Below are positions 16,771 to 25,773 of a DNA stretch of 64,000 nucleotides, one piece after another. Numbering within the stretch: position 1 is the stretch's first letter; every line of letters starts with the position of its first letter. The DNA comes from Bradyrhizobium sp. ISRA464 (GTDB taxonomy: Bacteria > Pseudomonadota > Alphaproteobacteria > Rhizobiales > Xanthobacteraceae). The stretch is taken from contig NZ_CP094526.1 of assembly GCF_029910095.1 (NCBI RefSeq), forward strand, positions 4,774,001 to 4,838,000. Direction: 5' to 3'. The notes under the pieces were generated by a model. The model was not told the origin of the DNA. It saw only the letters and a list, made by a program, of their open reading frames with translations, and did not search any database. The translations under genes and the position numbers were made by a program.

Positions 16771-18344
16771 ATGGTCCGGCCGCGCGTTGCAAGAGGTTTC
16801 GGCAACCTGTCAGATGCGGTCTTGCATCAATGTATCCGGCCTCTGATTGGAGCGTGCTGTGCTCCGGGCCATCATGGATATCAGCACGCATTCGAGCTGA
16901 TTAGCGGACAGGCCTCGAACGGGCCATTCGGGTCACCAGTGTTCGCATGCGCCGGGAAGACCGATCTTCCATCGTCGTCGCATCCTCTCGCAGACCTCGG
17001 CGGGTAAGGGATGTTGGTTACATCATCTCGATAGCTCCTCACTTCGCGCTGTTCCTTTGTTCGTGCCTGGCGGTCGTTCCTTCGTCCCGGCCTGCGCGCG
17101 CAGACGCGCCGCGCGCAAGGGGCCGTCAAGGCCGGCCGTCGTGCTGTCCTGACGTCTTGCTCTACGCTGCCAGGCTGCGCCTTGACGGCCCCGAGCACGG
17201 CGCGAGGATCGGCCAGGTCAGGACGCCGTCTCCTCAGCCTTGACGCACTCGAAGGCACGTCCTTTGTTGAGAACCGCCCAGGCGATCCGGGCGAGCTTGT
17301 TGGCGAGCGCAATCGCCAGCACGTTGTGATGCAATCGCTTCTTGGCAGCTTCGATCCAAGATTTGAGGCCGTAGCGCTCCCAGCACTTCACCCTGACCAG
17401 CACTACCCATGCGGCTTGGACGAACAGCGCGCGTAGGTAGCGATTGCCGCGCCTTGATATCTTGCCCAGGATCGTGCGGTCGCCGGTCGATATCTGCTTC
17501 GGCACCAGTCCAAGCCAGGCGCCGAAGTCGCGGCCTTTCGAGAACACGTCTCCACTGCCAATCGCGGCGACCATTGCACTCGAGATAAGCGGTCCAATGC
17601 CGGGCACTGTCATCAGTCGCTCGCAAGCCTTATCTTGACGAGCCAGCGTTTCGATCTCGCTAGACAGCCCCTCGATACGCGCATCCAGCCGGCGCCAGTC
17701 GCCCGCCAGATCCTCGATGATGCGTAACATGCGAGGCGAGAGCACATCGGTGCGCGTCGCGAGGATACCCGGCAACTCGGATCGCAGGGAATGCAGGCCT
17801 TGGCGTACGGCGATGCCCCGCTCCAGCAGAAACGCACGGATCTGATTGATGACGCCGGTACGCTGACTGACCAATCGATCGCGGACGCGGTGCAGCGCCT
17901 GAAGGTCGAGCTGATCGGCTGTCTTGGTTGCGACGAATTTCATGGTCGGGCGTTGGACAGCCTCGGCGATGGCTTCCGCATCTCGGAAGTCATTCTTCTG
18001 TCCTTTCGAATACGGGCGCACGTCTTTCGCCGGCATCAAGCGAGCGTCGTGGCCGAGCATTTGGAGCTTGCGACTGAGGTGATGCGCGCCGACGCAAGCC
18101 TCCATCCCGATCAAGCAGGGCGGGAAGTTGGCGAGCCGTCTTTCCACCTGGCTGCGTGACCACTTCTGCCGCAGCACGATGGCACCGCGGTGATCATGAC
18201 CTACGAGGTGGAACGAGTTCTTGCCGATATCGATGCCGATCACGGCGACCGCTGTGTTGAGGTTCCGAGACATGGCGTGCTCCTTGACCTGAGCGCCCCT
18301 TGCCAGCTTCTCGCACTGGCGGGGCCGGAGCACGGCCGGACCAT
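16771..18344. mobile_element. IS110-family insertion sequence (IS1111-like), element 1
   Basis: A 12-bp perfect inverted repeat, ATGGTCCGGCCG at 16771-16782 and its complement at 18333-18344, bounds a 1.57-kb element with one transposase gene on the minus strand. There is no obvious target duplication, as usual for the family. About 435 bp downstream of the transposase (16783-17217) are non-coding. That is the place where IS1111-type elements encode their structured guide (bridge) RNA, but its fold was not computed. Confidence 0.7.
17218..18273 (-). CDS. IS110 family transposase (element 1)
   Basis: This 351-residue protein has an N-terminal RuvC-like DEDD domain (Asp in GIDIGKNSFHL, Glu in GMEACVGAHH, Asp in NDFRDAEAIAEA) and a C-terminal Transposase_20 domain with VPGIGPLISSAMVAAIG. 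Both domains are complete, so the enzyme may be active. ATG 18273 has AAGGAG six bases upstream; an upstream open extension to 18333 lacks such a site. In IS110 elements this DEDD recombinase acts with a bridge RNA that pairs to donor and target DNA. It is inserted in the molybdenum subunit gene. Confidence 0.88.
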   Translation of the reverse strand: MSRNLNTAVAVIGIDIGKNSFHLVGHDHRGAIVLRQKWSRSQVERRLANFPPCLIGMEACVGAHHLSRKLQMLGHDARLMPAKDVRPYSKGQKNDFRDAEAIAEAVQRPTMKFVATKTADQLDLQALHRVRDRLVSQRTGVINQIRAFLLERGIAVRQGLHSLRSELPGILATRTDVLSPRMLRIIEDLAGDWRRLDARIEGLSSEIETLARQDKACERLMTVPGIGPLISSAMVAAIGSGDVFSKGRDFGAWLGLVPKQISTGDRTILGKISRRGNRYLRALFVQAAWVVLVRVKCWERYGLKSWIEAAKKRLHHNVLAIALANKLARIAWAVLNKGRAFECVKAEETAS

Positions 18345-18657
18345 TCCATTCTGATGTCCCCAGTCAAGCACACAGCGCACGGTTTTCTCATCTCCACGAG
18401 GACTCATCGTGAAGTTCTTGCGCCGATGGATCGTGCAGAGGAGAAGGCGGGACCCAAAGACGTCGGTGAACAGGCTCTGATGCGCGGGTTGGATACCGCA
18501 TTTCCGTTTTTTCGTCTGGGGCTGTCCTGGTCTAGCGTCGGGCGTCGATCGGATGATCGGCCACATAATGGGTTTCAGGATTTCCCCTGCCGTGGTCCCA
18601 CCTTCACCTCTGCACGATTGATGTCTGCGACTACCCCTGATCCTGATTGCAACAAAA

Positions 18658-18711
18658 GGGGGCTGTGGGCCGGTCGAGCGCACCTCACGACTCGAGCGGT
18701 CCACAGCCCCC
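18658..18711 (-). ncRNA. Structured hairpin in the non-coding end of IS110 element 2
   Basis: GGGGGCTGTGG (18658-18668) pairs perfectly with CCACAGCCCCC (18701-18711), enclosing a further GAG/CTC-rich pairing. It lies 7 bp beyond the transposase stop, inside the non-coding region where a bridge RNA is expected. It could instead be a transcription terminator, although no U-run follows. Confidence 0.4.
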
Positions 18712-18718
18712 AACGACG

Positions 18719-19837
18719 TTACGCCTGTCGAGGTGGCATGAGCTCGCGATTGATTGCCCAAATGAAGGCGGATAGCTCTCGGGCAATCGCCGTGACGATT
18801 ACGGTTCGCCGCTTGCCCTTCCGCTCGAGTGAGCGGAAGCGTCCGCACAATCTGGTTTGCGCTTTCCACGCAATCTCTCGCGCGCGTCTCGGTGCGGCCT
18901 CCACCTTTGGCTGCTTGTCTCGGCTCACGCGCGGCGGATATCGATAGCTCCAGGCCGCCTCCACAAGAATACGTCGCGCCCGCCCATTACCGGCTTTGGT
19001 GATGCCGCCTCGCTTGACCTTGTCACCAGTCGAGTTTTCCGTGGGCACCAGACCCAGATAGCCCATCAGCTCGCGCGGATTTTGAAAGCGGGAGAGATCA
19101 CCGATCTCGGCCAGCACCCCCACAGCCGCAATGAGATCAATCCCCCGCATCGCCTGCAGGGCCGCGACAACCTCGGCAAGCGACCACTCGGCCACCACCT
19201 CGCGGATGGCATCCTCCAAACGCTCCATCCGCTCACTTTCCTGGCGTATCCCCTCAAGTAACTCTTCGAATGCGATGCGCTGCTCGCGATGCTCGAGCTT
19301 CTGCGACATCAGCCATCTCATGTGGGCTGGTCCCCACGTTGTCTTGCCCGGATAGATGCGTCCCAGCCGCAGCATCAATGACGAGATCTGTTGACGCTTG
19401 CCCTGGAGGTCCTTCTTTACTGCCTGACGGGCGCGCGAGAGATCGCGCATAGCCTCATGGCGCTCGTCCGGCACCCACACCGCGGTGAGCTCGCCCGCGC
19501 GCAACAGCTTGGCGAGGCTTACCGCATCGCGCCGGTTCGTCTTCACTCGATCGCCGGCCTTCTTCGGAACGAGCGAGGGAGCCACCACCAGGCAGTCATG
19601 GCCGAGGCTCTTGAGCAGTCTGTAGAGGCCATATCCTGTCGGCCCTGCTTCGTAGCAAAATGTCAGATGACAGCATTTCGCTGCAAGCTTTGCCACCAGC
19701 TTTCGGATCGTTGCCTCCGTGGCAGAAAACTCCCCGAGATATCGTACCTCGCCGCCACGGCCGCCTTCGGCAATGGCTATTGCATTGCGCGATTTTGACG
19801 TATCGATTCCGACAAAGACCTCGGTATGATGACCCAC
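18719..19837 (-). CDS. IS110 family transposase (element 2)
   Basis: This 372-residue transposase has the DEDD N-terminal domain (Asp in VFVGIDTSKSRNA, Glu in CYEAGPTGYGLYR, Asp in VKTNRRDAVSLAKLL) and the Transposase_20 domain with MRGIDLIAAVGVLAEIG and GYLGLVPTENSTG. It is only distantly related to the neighbouring transposase, so two separate insertions occurred. The GTG at 19837 has GGAGG seven bases upstream and is preferred to an upstream extension to 19897. No internal damage is seen. Confidence 0.86.
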   Translation of the reverse strand: MGHHTEVFVGIDTSKSRNAIAIAEGGRGGEVRYLGEFSATEATIRKLVAKLAAKCCHLTFCYEAGPTGYGLYRLLKSLGHDCLVVAPSLVPKKAGDRVKTNRRDAVSLAKLLRAGELTAVWVPDERHEAMRDLSRARQAVKKDLQGKRQQISSLMLRLGRIYPGKTTWGPAHMRWLMSQKLEHREQRIAFEELLEGIRQESERMERLEDAIREVVAEWSLAEVVAALQAMRGIDLIAAVGVLAEIGDLSRFQNPRELMGYLGLVPTENSTGDKVKRGGITKAGNGRARRILVEAAWSYRYPPRVSRDKQPKVEAAPRRAREIAWKAQTRLCGRFRSLERKGKRRTVIVTAIARELSAFIWAINRELMPPRQA

Positions 19838-19941
19838 GACTCGCCCTCCTTGTTTGAGGCTCTGCCCGGTCCATCCAGGCAACCCTCGTCGCAACATCGA
19901 AGGTGAGTCGCCTCATTTTGTGGAGGGGACATACAGTCTAG

Positions 19942-21219
19942 CAGATGTTCTTCAATACGGGTCACCGGCCGCGGACCCAGCAACGCATCGCTGTTGGCGC
20001 CGACGCCGAAGGCCGGCTTACCGGTCTTATTCATGAGGGCACCGGCGAAACCAGCCGTCACGAGGAGTTCGTGGAAGCTCTCACCAACGTCTCGTGCTAT
20101 CTCTACTCCTGCCCAAACGTGCGGACGAGCTATCGGCTGTCCCCACTCGATACAGGAACGCCCACGTTTATGCGCGGGCCTGGTGAGGCTTCCGGAATTT
20201 TCGCGCTTGAGTGTGCAATGGACGAGCTGAGCTATAAGCTCGGCATCGATCCGATTGAACTGCGGCGCCGCAACGAGCCCAAGCTCGACGAGCATGAAGG
20301 TAAGCCCTTCTCAAGCCGCTCGCTGCTGCAGTGTTACGATCTCGCCGCGCGCGCGTTCGGCTGGTCGGCTCGCAATCCTGAGCCGCGCTCGATGCGCGAT
20401 GGGCGGCTGCTGACCGGCATGGGCATGGCCTCTGCAACCTATCCTGCCTATCACGCGCCGTCAGATGCGCGCGCTCGCCTGATGCCCGACGGCAGCGCCG
20501 AGATCGAGGTCTCGGCCTCCGACATGGGCCCCGGCACCTACACGTCAATGACGCAGGTAGCGGCCGAGGCACTCGGGCTGCCCGTCGAAAAAGTCCGCGT
20601 CAACATTGGCGACACGACCTTTCCGGCTGCGCCTTCGCATGGCGGTTCATGGACGATGGCTTCAGTCGGTTCGGCCATCCGCGCCGCCTGCATCGCAGTT
20701 CAAGAGAAAGCGAAGGCGAGCAACGATCGCCCCATTGAGGCGACAGCTTCCAGCCAGCGCGATCCGGACATTGCGAAGCGCTATTCCATGCACGCGTTTG
20801 GCGCCATATTCGCCGAGGTTTCCGTCGATCCCGATGTTGGAACGATCCGGGTGCGGCGCGCACTGGGCGCCTATGGCGCGGGCCGTATTGTCAATCCGCG
20901 CCTCGCGGCGAGCCAGTGCACGGGCGGCATGATTGGGGGCATCGGCATGGCGCTCATGGAGCGCACCGTTCTGGACGCGCGAGATGGCCGCCCGGTCAAT
21001 GCCCACATGGGCGACTATCTCGTACCTGTGAACCTCGACGTAAGTCGCGTCGAAGTGCATTTTGTCCGAGAGGATGATCTTCATGTGAACCCACTCGGCG
21101 TCAAAGGCCTCGGCGAGATCGCGCTCGTGGGGATGGCGCCTGCTGTCGCCAATGCAGTCTATCACGCCACCGGTAGGCGTATTCGGGAATTGCCGATCCG
21201 CATCGAGCACGTGCTTTAG
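19942..21219 (+). pseudogene. paoC: Aldehyde oxidoreductase Mo subunit, C-terminal part (PaoC-like), IS-disrupted
   Basis: This is the larger C-terminal part of the molybdenum subunit. It carries TPTFMRGPGEASGIFALE and GVKGLGEIALVGMAPAV, whose GEIA glutamate is the catalytic base of the xanthine-oxidase family. It follows the N-terminal part (15974-16765) after the IS110 pair. An ATG at 19945 could in principle start translation of this piece, but the N-terminal cofactor region would be missing. If the insertions were removed, both parts would give a normal-length subunit of about 690 residues. Confidence 0.85.
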
Positions 21220-21281
21220 GGCAAACGTTTATCGCGCCGGCGCAAACTGGACTGTTGCTCCTATAATGTTGGAATTCGATA

Positions 21282-21896
21282 ATGCTAGACGTCGCTTCCA
21301 TGTTGAGAGTGGCTCTGATTGTCGGCAGCACGCGCCCCAACAGGTTCGCCGACACACCGGCAAAATGGATCGCCGCGGGCGCAGCCAAGCGGGACGATTT
21401 CAAATTGGATGTCCTGGATATGCGTGACCACAATCTGCCATTCTTTAACGAGCCGGTCGCACCGATCTACACCCAAGGCCAATATTCGCAGCCGGCTGCG
21501 GAGGCTTGGCGGCTTCGGATCGGTGGTTATGACGCCTTTATCGCCACCGTCGCCGAGTACAACCACGGGCCTGCCGCCGTTTTAAAGAACGCGCTCGACA
21601 GCGCCTGTTTCGAATGGAACAGAAAGCCCATTGCGTTTGTCGGCTACGGTGGCGTGGGCGCCGCCCGCGCAATCGAGCATCTACGCGGCACAGCGATCGA
21701 ACTGCAAATGGCGCCAATCAAGCATGAAATCAACATAGCGATGGAGCCATACCTAGGCGTCGTCAGGGACGGCAAGTCGCTTGACGATTACCCATACCTC
21801 GTACAAGCCCGTAAGGCCCTGTTCGACAATCTCGTGTGGTGGGGTCATGCGCTGAAGTCCGCGCGTCGAAGCCCGACGTTGTACGCGCCGCATTAG
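21282..21896 (+). CDS. NADPH-dependent FMN reductase family protein
   Basis: This protein of about 200 residues has a flavodoxin-like fold of the FMN_red family. The N-terminal phosphate loop IVGSTRPNRFADTPAKW and the flavin-binding segment TVAEYNHGPAAVLKNALD are diagnostic. Starts at 21282 and 21300 are both possible; neither has a strong ribosome-binding site. It lies 62 bases after the split molybdenum subunit gene in the same direction and probably belongs to the same transcription unit. It may supply reduced flavin or reduce quinones or azo compounds. It is the last gene of island 1. Confidence 0.82.
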   Translation: MLDVASMLRVALIVGSTRPNRFADTPAKWIAAGAAKRDDFKLDVLDMRDHNLPFFNEPVAPIYTQGQYSQPAAEAWRLRIGGYDAFIATVAEYNHGPAAVLKNALDSACFEWNRKPIAFVGYGGVGAARAIEHLRGTAIELQMAPIKHEINIAMEPYLGVVRDGKSLDDYPYLVQARKALFDNLVWWGHALKSARRSPTLYAPH

Positions 21897-22637
21897 ACAA
21901 CCTAATTGACGCGAATCCAGACCTCTGCCGCCGGGCTATGCGGAAAGAAAGAAGGCTCATGAAGTTCTACGAGACCAAAAACGATCTGACTTCCAATAGG
22001 AATTCTTGACATAGTTCTGGATTGAGTACTTAGTTGCATTTACCTCGAAGAAAAACAAAAAGAAGCAATGTGCGTGAATCAATCTATTTGAGTGTGTTGT
22101 GAGCAGACGGGCACGGCAGTTGCACGACGGCGAACATTCTCCGCCAAAACTACGCTATTGCCGCCGATTGCCCTCTACTCCCACTCGATCATTCACGACG
22201 ACCTTGCCGCATTGACTTGCAAGCACAATTTCTCAAGGCTGACGGTCAAACCCCGACGGTATATCCGCCCAAATTGTTTGATCTTGAATTCACAGGAAAA
22301 TTTGGGCTCCTCCGACAAACCATCGTTCCAGCGACTATCGAAGTCGATTGGCCATGCCACGATATATGCGCCGGTGGTGTGCAGCCTTCACCCCACCGCG
22401 GCCTCGTTCCCGATACCGTCAATTCCCGGAAATCAAGTTCGCCCCACCAATGCATGAGGCCTTGGGTTCAACGACAACCTTCCGGAGCGTGGGATCCGTA
22501 CCGCCTGTCCCACATCACTCAAGACATGCTACCTCAACCAATCTTAGGCATAGGTCGTGGGGGAGCAGCGTAGCTTGCGCAACACAGTGGAATGTTGAGA
22601 GACTTCGGACTGCAGGTCGGGCGAAAGCCACCCCGCC
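21897..22637. other. Gene-free junction region between islands 1 and 2
   Basis: About 740 bp without a recognised gene. It holds attachment-site copy C (22130-22351) and AT-rich sequence around 21990-22090. The conserved left arm found at the other copies is missing here, so the end of island 1 has probably been altered. Confidence 0.5.
22130..22351. repeat. guaA 3'-end attachment-site copy C
   Basis: The core CTACTCCCACTCGATCATT lies at 22175-22193. The right arm is complete: TCTTGAATTC at 22282 (+107) and GACTATCGAAGTCGATTGG at 22333 (+158), the same distances as in copies A and B. On the left only about 45 bp (including AACTACGCT) match the other copies. It marks the junction of islands 1 and 2. 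Confidence 0.8.
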
Positions 22638-23021
22638 TTATTGGCTTCGCCGAAAAGTTCCCTGTGTGCTCGCTATAATCTTATTCTCGGAAGTAGCCAC
22701 CTCGCCCGAAGCGAAATATAGCCGCCTGCCCATATGGGTTAAGCGCCCGGTCGCAAATAACCGGCCGCTGTCGACCTTGGCAAGATAGCTGATCGTCAAC
22801 ATGACCGTCACCGCATGGTCCTGAGCTTCCTCGCCATCGGGAGTTAGCCCGGCATAGCCGCATGCAGCGTCGAGCAGGGTGGCGATGACACCACCTTGAA
22901 GGCTAGCCTGGCGATTGAGGTGACGCGGCTCGACATCGAGATGAAACTTGCAGTGTCCTGCCGTCCATTCCGACAGGCCAACTCCCAAATACGCCAGCAG
23001 CGGGTTCTGAAGATCCATCAC
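22638..23021 (-). CDS. PaaI-family hotdog thioesterase
   Basis: This 127-residue hotdog-fold thioesterase has LNRQASLQGGVIATLLDAACG, the segment that carries the catalytic Asp/Glu or backbone site in PaaI-type enzymes, and a later VTVMLTISYLAKV strand. Such enzymes release CoA from stalled acyl- or aryl-CoA intermediates. The start overlaps the end of the CoA transferase gene by 4 bases (ATGA), and it is the last gene of a tightly packed six-gene operon running leftward from 27323. In that setting it probably rescues CoA from dead-end products of the pathway. Confidence 0.82.
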   Translation of the reverse strand: MMDLQNPLLAYLGVGLSEWTAGHCKFHLDVEPRHLNRQASLQGGVIATLLDAACGYAGLTPDGEEAQDHAVTVMLTISYLAKVDSGRLFATGRLTHMGRRLYFASGEVATSENKIIASTQGTFRRSQ

Positions 23022-24217
23022 TCGCTCTCGGCACTCACGCGAACTGCGTCATCTCTGACCAGCAGATGGTTGTGCTGGCCCAGGGTTGGCGGTGGCATGC
23101 GAACGGCCAGGGCCCGGCCGCCGATCGCAAATCCCGGCATCTCGACCTTGCCTGCGCGTGGATGATTCACCAAGGCGACGATTCCCGCCGTTGCGAAGCG
23201 CTGCGACGTTTGCAGGTGCGCATAGTCCGCGATCGGCCCGCAGACGATGTCGGCGGCCTCGAGAGCGCGAAGCCAGGTCGCGCTGTCATTCGTGCGGAAG
23301 ATCAGACCGAGCTCCCTGGTCAGCTCCTCTCGATTGTCCATTCGTTTGGGAAGCGACGCGAAGCGTTGATCATCCGCAAGCTGAGGGCGATCGATCACGC
23401 GGCAGAGCTTGCGCCAATGTTCCTGCTGGTAGGCCGCGACCATGATGTAGCCGTCGGCCGTCTCGTAAGCCTCGTTCGGCGTCGAATAGGGCGCGCCACT
23501 TCCGCAGCGCTTGGGCAGCTCGCCGGAGATCAGGAAATCGGTCAGCGGGACTTGCTGCAGAAGAAGAGCCGAAGCGAACAGACTGATGTCCAGATGGCAC
23601 GGAGCCTCGCGGAGGCCGCGCGTGAGCAGAGCTCCGAGAATTGCAATCGCCGCCTGGTATCCGGTGACCATGTCCACCACCGGAGCCTGGAGCTTGGCCG
23701 GCGGCTGGCCGTCAAATCCTGTGATGCTCATCAGCCCGGAGACAGCCTGAAGGACACCGTCGACGCCCGGCTTTCCAGGCTCGGATTGACCATACGCAGA
23801 CACGGAGCAATAGATCAGCTTGGGATTGAGCGCCCTCGCCTGCGCGTAACCGATGCCCAGCCTGTCCGCGACGCCAGGACGGAAGCTCTCCACGAGAACG
23901 TCGGCAGTTGCGATGAGCTTGCGGGCATCCATCAGCCCCTGCTCGGTCTTGAGATCCAGGACGACGCTGCGCTTGTTGCGATTGAGCGAAAGAAATGTGG
24001 TGCTCTCGCCGCCGGCGAAATTCGGTCCCAACATTCGGCTGATGTCGCCGCCGGGCGGCTCGATCTTCACGACATCCGCCCCCATGTCGGCCAGCAGCAT
24101 GGTGCAGAGCGGACCGGCAGCGATCTGCGAGAAATCGACCACGCGAACGCCGGACAAAGCCCCTTCGAGCGGATGCGGGACCGTCGGAGCAGACGTTCGG
24201 GCACTGGTCATCGTCAT
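23018..24217 (-). CDS. Family III CoA-transferase (CaiB/BaiF)
   Basis: This 399-residue protein belongs to the CaiB/BaiF CoA-transferase family. It shows GVRVVDFSQIAAGPLCTMLLAD, GADVVKIEPP and NRNKRSVVLDLK. Asp153 in GVDGVLQAVSGLM is the expected catalytic aspartate that forms the enzyme-acyl anhydride. The enzyme would activate a carboxylic acid by moving CoA from a donor such as succinyl-CoA, which makes it the probable entry step of the pathway. It overlaps the upstream hydratase and downstream thioesterase genes by 4 bases each, so expression is coupled. Confidence 0.88.
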   Translation of the reverse strand: MTMTSARTSAPTVPHPLEGALSGVRVVDFSQIAAGPLCTMLLADMGADVVKIEPPGGDISRMLGPNFAGGESTTFLSLNRNKRSVVLDLKTEQGLMDARKLIATADVLVESFRPGVADRLGIGYAQARALNPKLIYCSVSAYGQSEPGKPGVDGVLQAVSGLMSITGFDGQPPAKLQAPVVDMVTGYQAAIAILGALLTRGLREAPCHLDISLFASALLLQQVPLTDFLISGELPKRCGSGAPYSTPNEAYETADGYIMVAAYQQEHWRKLCRVIDRPQLADDQRFASLPKRMDNREELTRELGLIFRTNDSATWLRALEAADIVCGPIADYAHLQTSQRFATAGIVALVNHPRAGKVEMPGFAIGGRALAVRMPPPTLGQHNHLLVRDDAVRVSAESE

Positions 24218-25014
24218 CGTCCCTGAAAGCGTGGCGGGCGCTTTTCGGCGAAGGCATTGCGGCCTTCGATCCGATCCGCCGTGTTCTTAATCATGCCGAA
24301 GACCATCTCGGTCATGTTGAGAAGCATCGAGCGCGACGAGGTCTCGGTCTCCCGGGCCAGGCGCTTGGTCGCGTAGAGCGACAAGGGGGCATTCCTGGCC
24401 ACAGCTTGCGCCAGTTCGCTGGTGCGCTCGGCCAGCGACGCGGACGACCAGACGTCGCTCACCAGCCCGATACGAAGGGCCTCCGCGGCATCGATGCGCG
24501 CCCCGGTCAGCAGCATCTTCGAGGCTGATGCGGCGGGAATCGCGCGCAGCAGCAGCGGTCCGCACACCCCGGCAACACTGCCCACCTTGACCTCCGGCAA
24601 CGCGAAGCTCGCGGTATCCGCCGCGACACGCAAATCGCATTGCAGCGCGAGCTCGAGCCCGCCGCCGAGGCAATAGCCATTGATCGAAGCGATGATCGGC
24701 TTCCAGATCTCCAACCGATCGATATTCATGAAGCGGACATAGGCGCCCCGCTCGGTTGCGACGTCGTCGCGAGCCGTCCAGGCTGCGACGTAGGGATGCT
24801 CCGCGGGCGCTGTCCGCTTCAGGTCGGCCCCGACCGAGAAGGCGCGTTCGCCGGCGCCGGTCAGTACGATCACGCGAACCGCATCGTCGTCCCGGGCAAC
24901 AATCAGCTCGTCGCACAATCGCCTCTGGGTCTCGACATCCAGTGCATTCAGGGCATCCTGCCGATCGATGGTGATCGTGGCGACGGCCCTGTCGCGCATT
25001 TGGTGGACAGCCAT
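24214..25014 (-). CDS. Enoyl-CoA hydratase/isomerase family protein
   Basis: This 266-residue crotonase-fold protein has AFSVGADLKR (first oxyanion-hole region), NGYCLGGGLELALQCDLRVAA (second) and the helix LPEVKVGSVAG, where one of the catalytic glutamates lies in hydratases. It would hydrate an enoyl-CoA or act as a lyase or isomerase. The gene begins 1 base after the SDR gene ends and overlaps the CoA transferase gene by 4 bases. With the SDR and thiolase it makes a beta-oxidation-like sequence of steps; no acyl-CoA dehydrogenase is encoded in the operon. Confidence 0.88.
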   Translation of the reverse strand: MAVHQMRDRAVATITIDRQDALNALDVETQRRLCDELIVARDDDAVRVIVLTGAGERAFSVGADLKRTAPAEHPYVAAWTARDDVATERGAYVRFMNIDRLEIWKPIIASINGYCLGGGLELALQCDLRVAADTASFALPEVKVGSVAGVCGPLLLRAIPAASASKMLLTGARIDAAEALRIGLVSDVWSSASLAERTSELAQAVARNAPLSLYATKRLARETETSSRSMLLNMTEMVFGMIKNTADRIEGRNAFAEKRPPRFQGR

Positions 25015-25015
25015 G

Positions 25016-25771
25016 TCAGACGCTCACGCTGGAGAGGCTGCGGCCGCCGCAAACATAGATCAGCTGTCCCGTGATGTAGGAGCTTGCCCGCGCCGCGAAG
25101 AACTGCACGGCCTGGGCAATATCCTCCGGCAGCCCGATGCGTTGCATCGGAACGCTCTTTTTGAGCCGCTCCTGGACCTCCGCCTTGAAATCGCGGAACA
25201 ACGGTGTGTCGACGATCCCCGGAGCGATCGCGTTGACCGTGATGCCCTTGGCCGCAAACTCGATGGCAAGGCTTCGGGTGAGGCTCACGACGCCGCCTTT
25301 GGCGGCCGAATAGTTCGCCTGACCGAAGCCTCCGAGCCATGCCCGCGACGAGATGTTGACGATGCGGCCGTAACCTCGCGCGACCATCCCCGGGAGCACG
25401 GCCCGTGACATCAGGAACTGCGATCTGAGGTTGGTCGATACGACGAGATCCCAATCGTCGTCGGACAAGTCGAGGAAGCGTCGATCGCGAACGACGCCCG
25501 CATTGTTGACGAGGATTTCGATGCCGCCGAAGGTCTGCTGCGTCAGGCGAACCGCGGCTTCGATCTCGCCACGGTCGGTGACGTCCACAGGCACCGGCAG
25601 CAATTGCTGCCCGGTTTCGGACTGCCGCACTTCCTTCACCGCCGACTCCAATGCCGCGGCGTCGCGATCGAAGAGAGCGACGTTATACCCGCCACGGCAA
25701 AGGCTCCGCGCAATACCGAGCCCGATACCTCGGGCGGCGCCGGTGACGATCACGCTGTCTTGCTTCCTCAT
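25016..25771 (-). CDS. SDR family oxidoreductase (3-hydroxyacyl-CoA dehydrogenase-like)
   Basis: This 251-residue classical short-chain dehydrogenase has the cofactor motif TGAARGIGLGIA, NNAG, and the catalytic Ser in NISSRAW with Tyr and Lys in YSAAKGG. The frame is open for another 180 codons upstream, but the ATG at 25771, 2 bases after the thiolase stop, gives the normal family length. In this operon it most likely oxidises a 3-hydroxyacyl-CoA to the 3-keto form, as FabG-like enzymes do, and feeds the thiolase. Confidence 0.88.
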   Translation of the reverse strand: MRKQDSVIVTGAARGIGLGIARSLCRGGYNVALFDRDAAALESAVKEVRQSETGQQLLPVPVDVTDRGEIEAAVRLTQQTFGGIEILVNNAGVVRDRRFLDLSDDDWDLVVSTNLRSQFLMSRAVLPGMVARGYGRIVNISSRAWLGGFGQANYSAAKGGVVSLTRSLAIEFAAKGITVNAIAPGIVDTPLFRDFKAEVQERLKKSVPMQRIGLPEDIAQAVQFFAARASSYITGQLIYVCGGRSLSSVSV

Positions 25772-25773
25772 GA

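Larger units (their letters stand above)
18352..19930. mobile_element. IS110-family insertion sequence, element 2
   Basis: A second, distinct IS110-type element abuts the first. ATGTCCCC near 18352 and its complement GGGGACAT near 19924-19931 suggest short sub-terminal inverted repeats; these limits are approximate. About 360 bp at the left (downstream of the transposase) are non-coding and contain a strong hairpin at 18658-18711. Confidence 0.6.

Noticed and set aside
12932..22193. Island 1 as a transposon created by the IS110 elements
   Set aside because: The IS110 elements lie inside the paoC-like gene and do not bound the module; the boundaries coincide with guaA-end copies.
23066..24226. 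Long plus-strand open frame opposite the CoA transferase gene
   Set aside because: The minus strand encodes a complete CaiB/BaiF protein with its catalytic Asp and 4-base overlaps with its neighbours. The plus-strand frame is a shadow.
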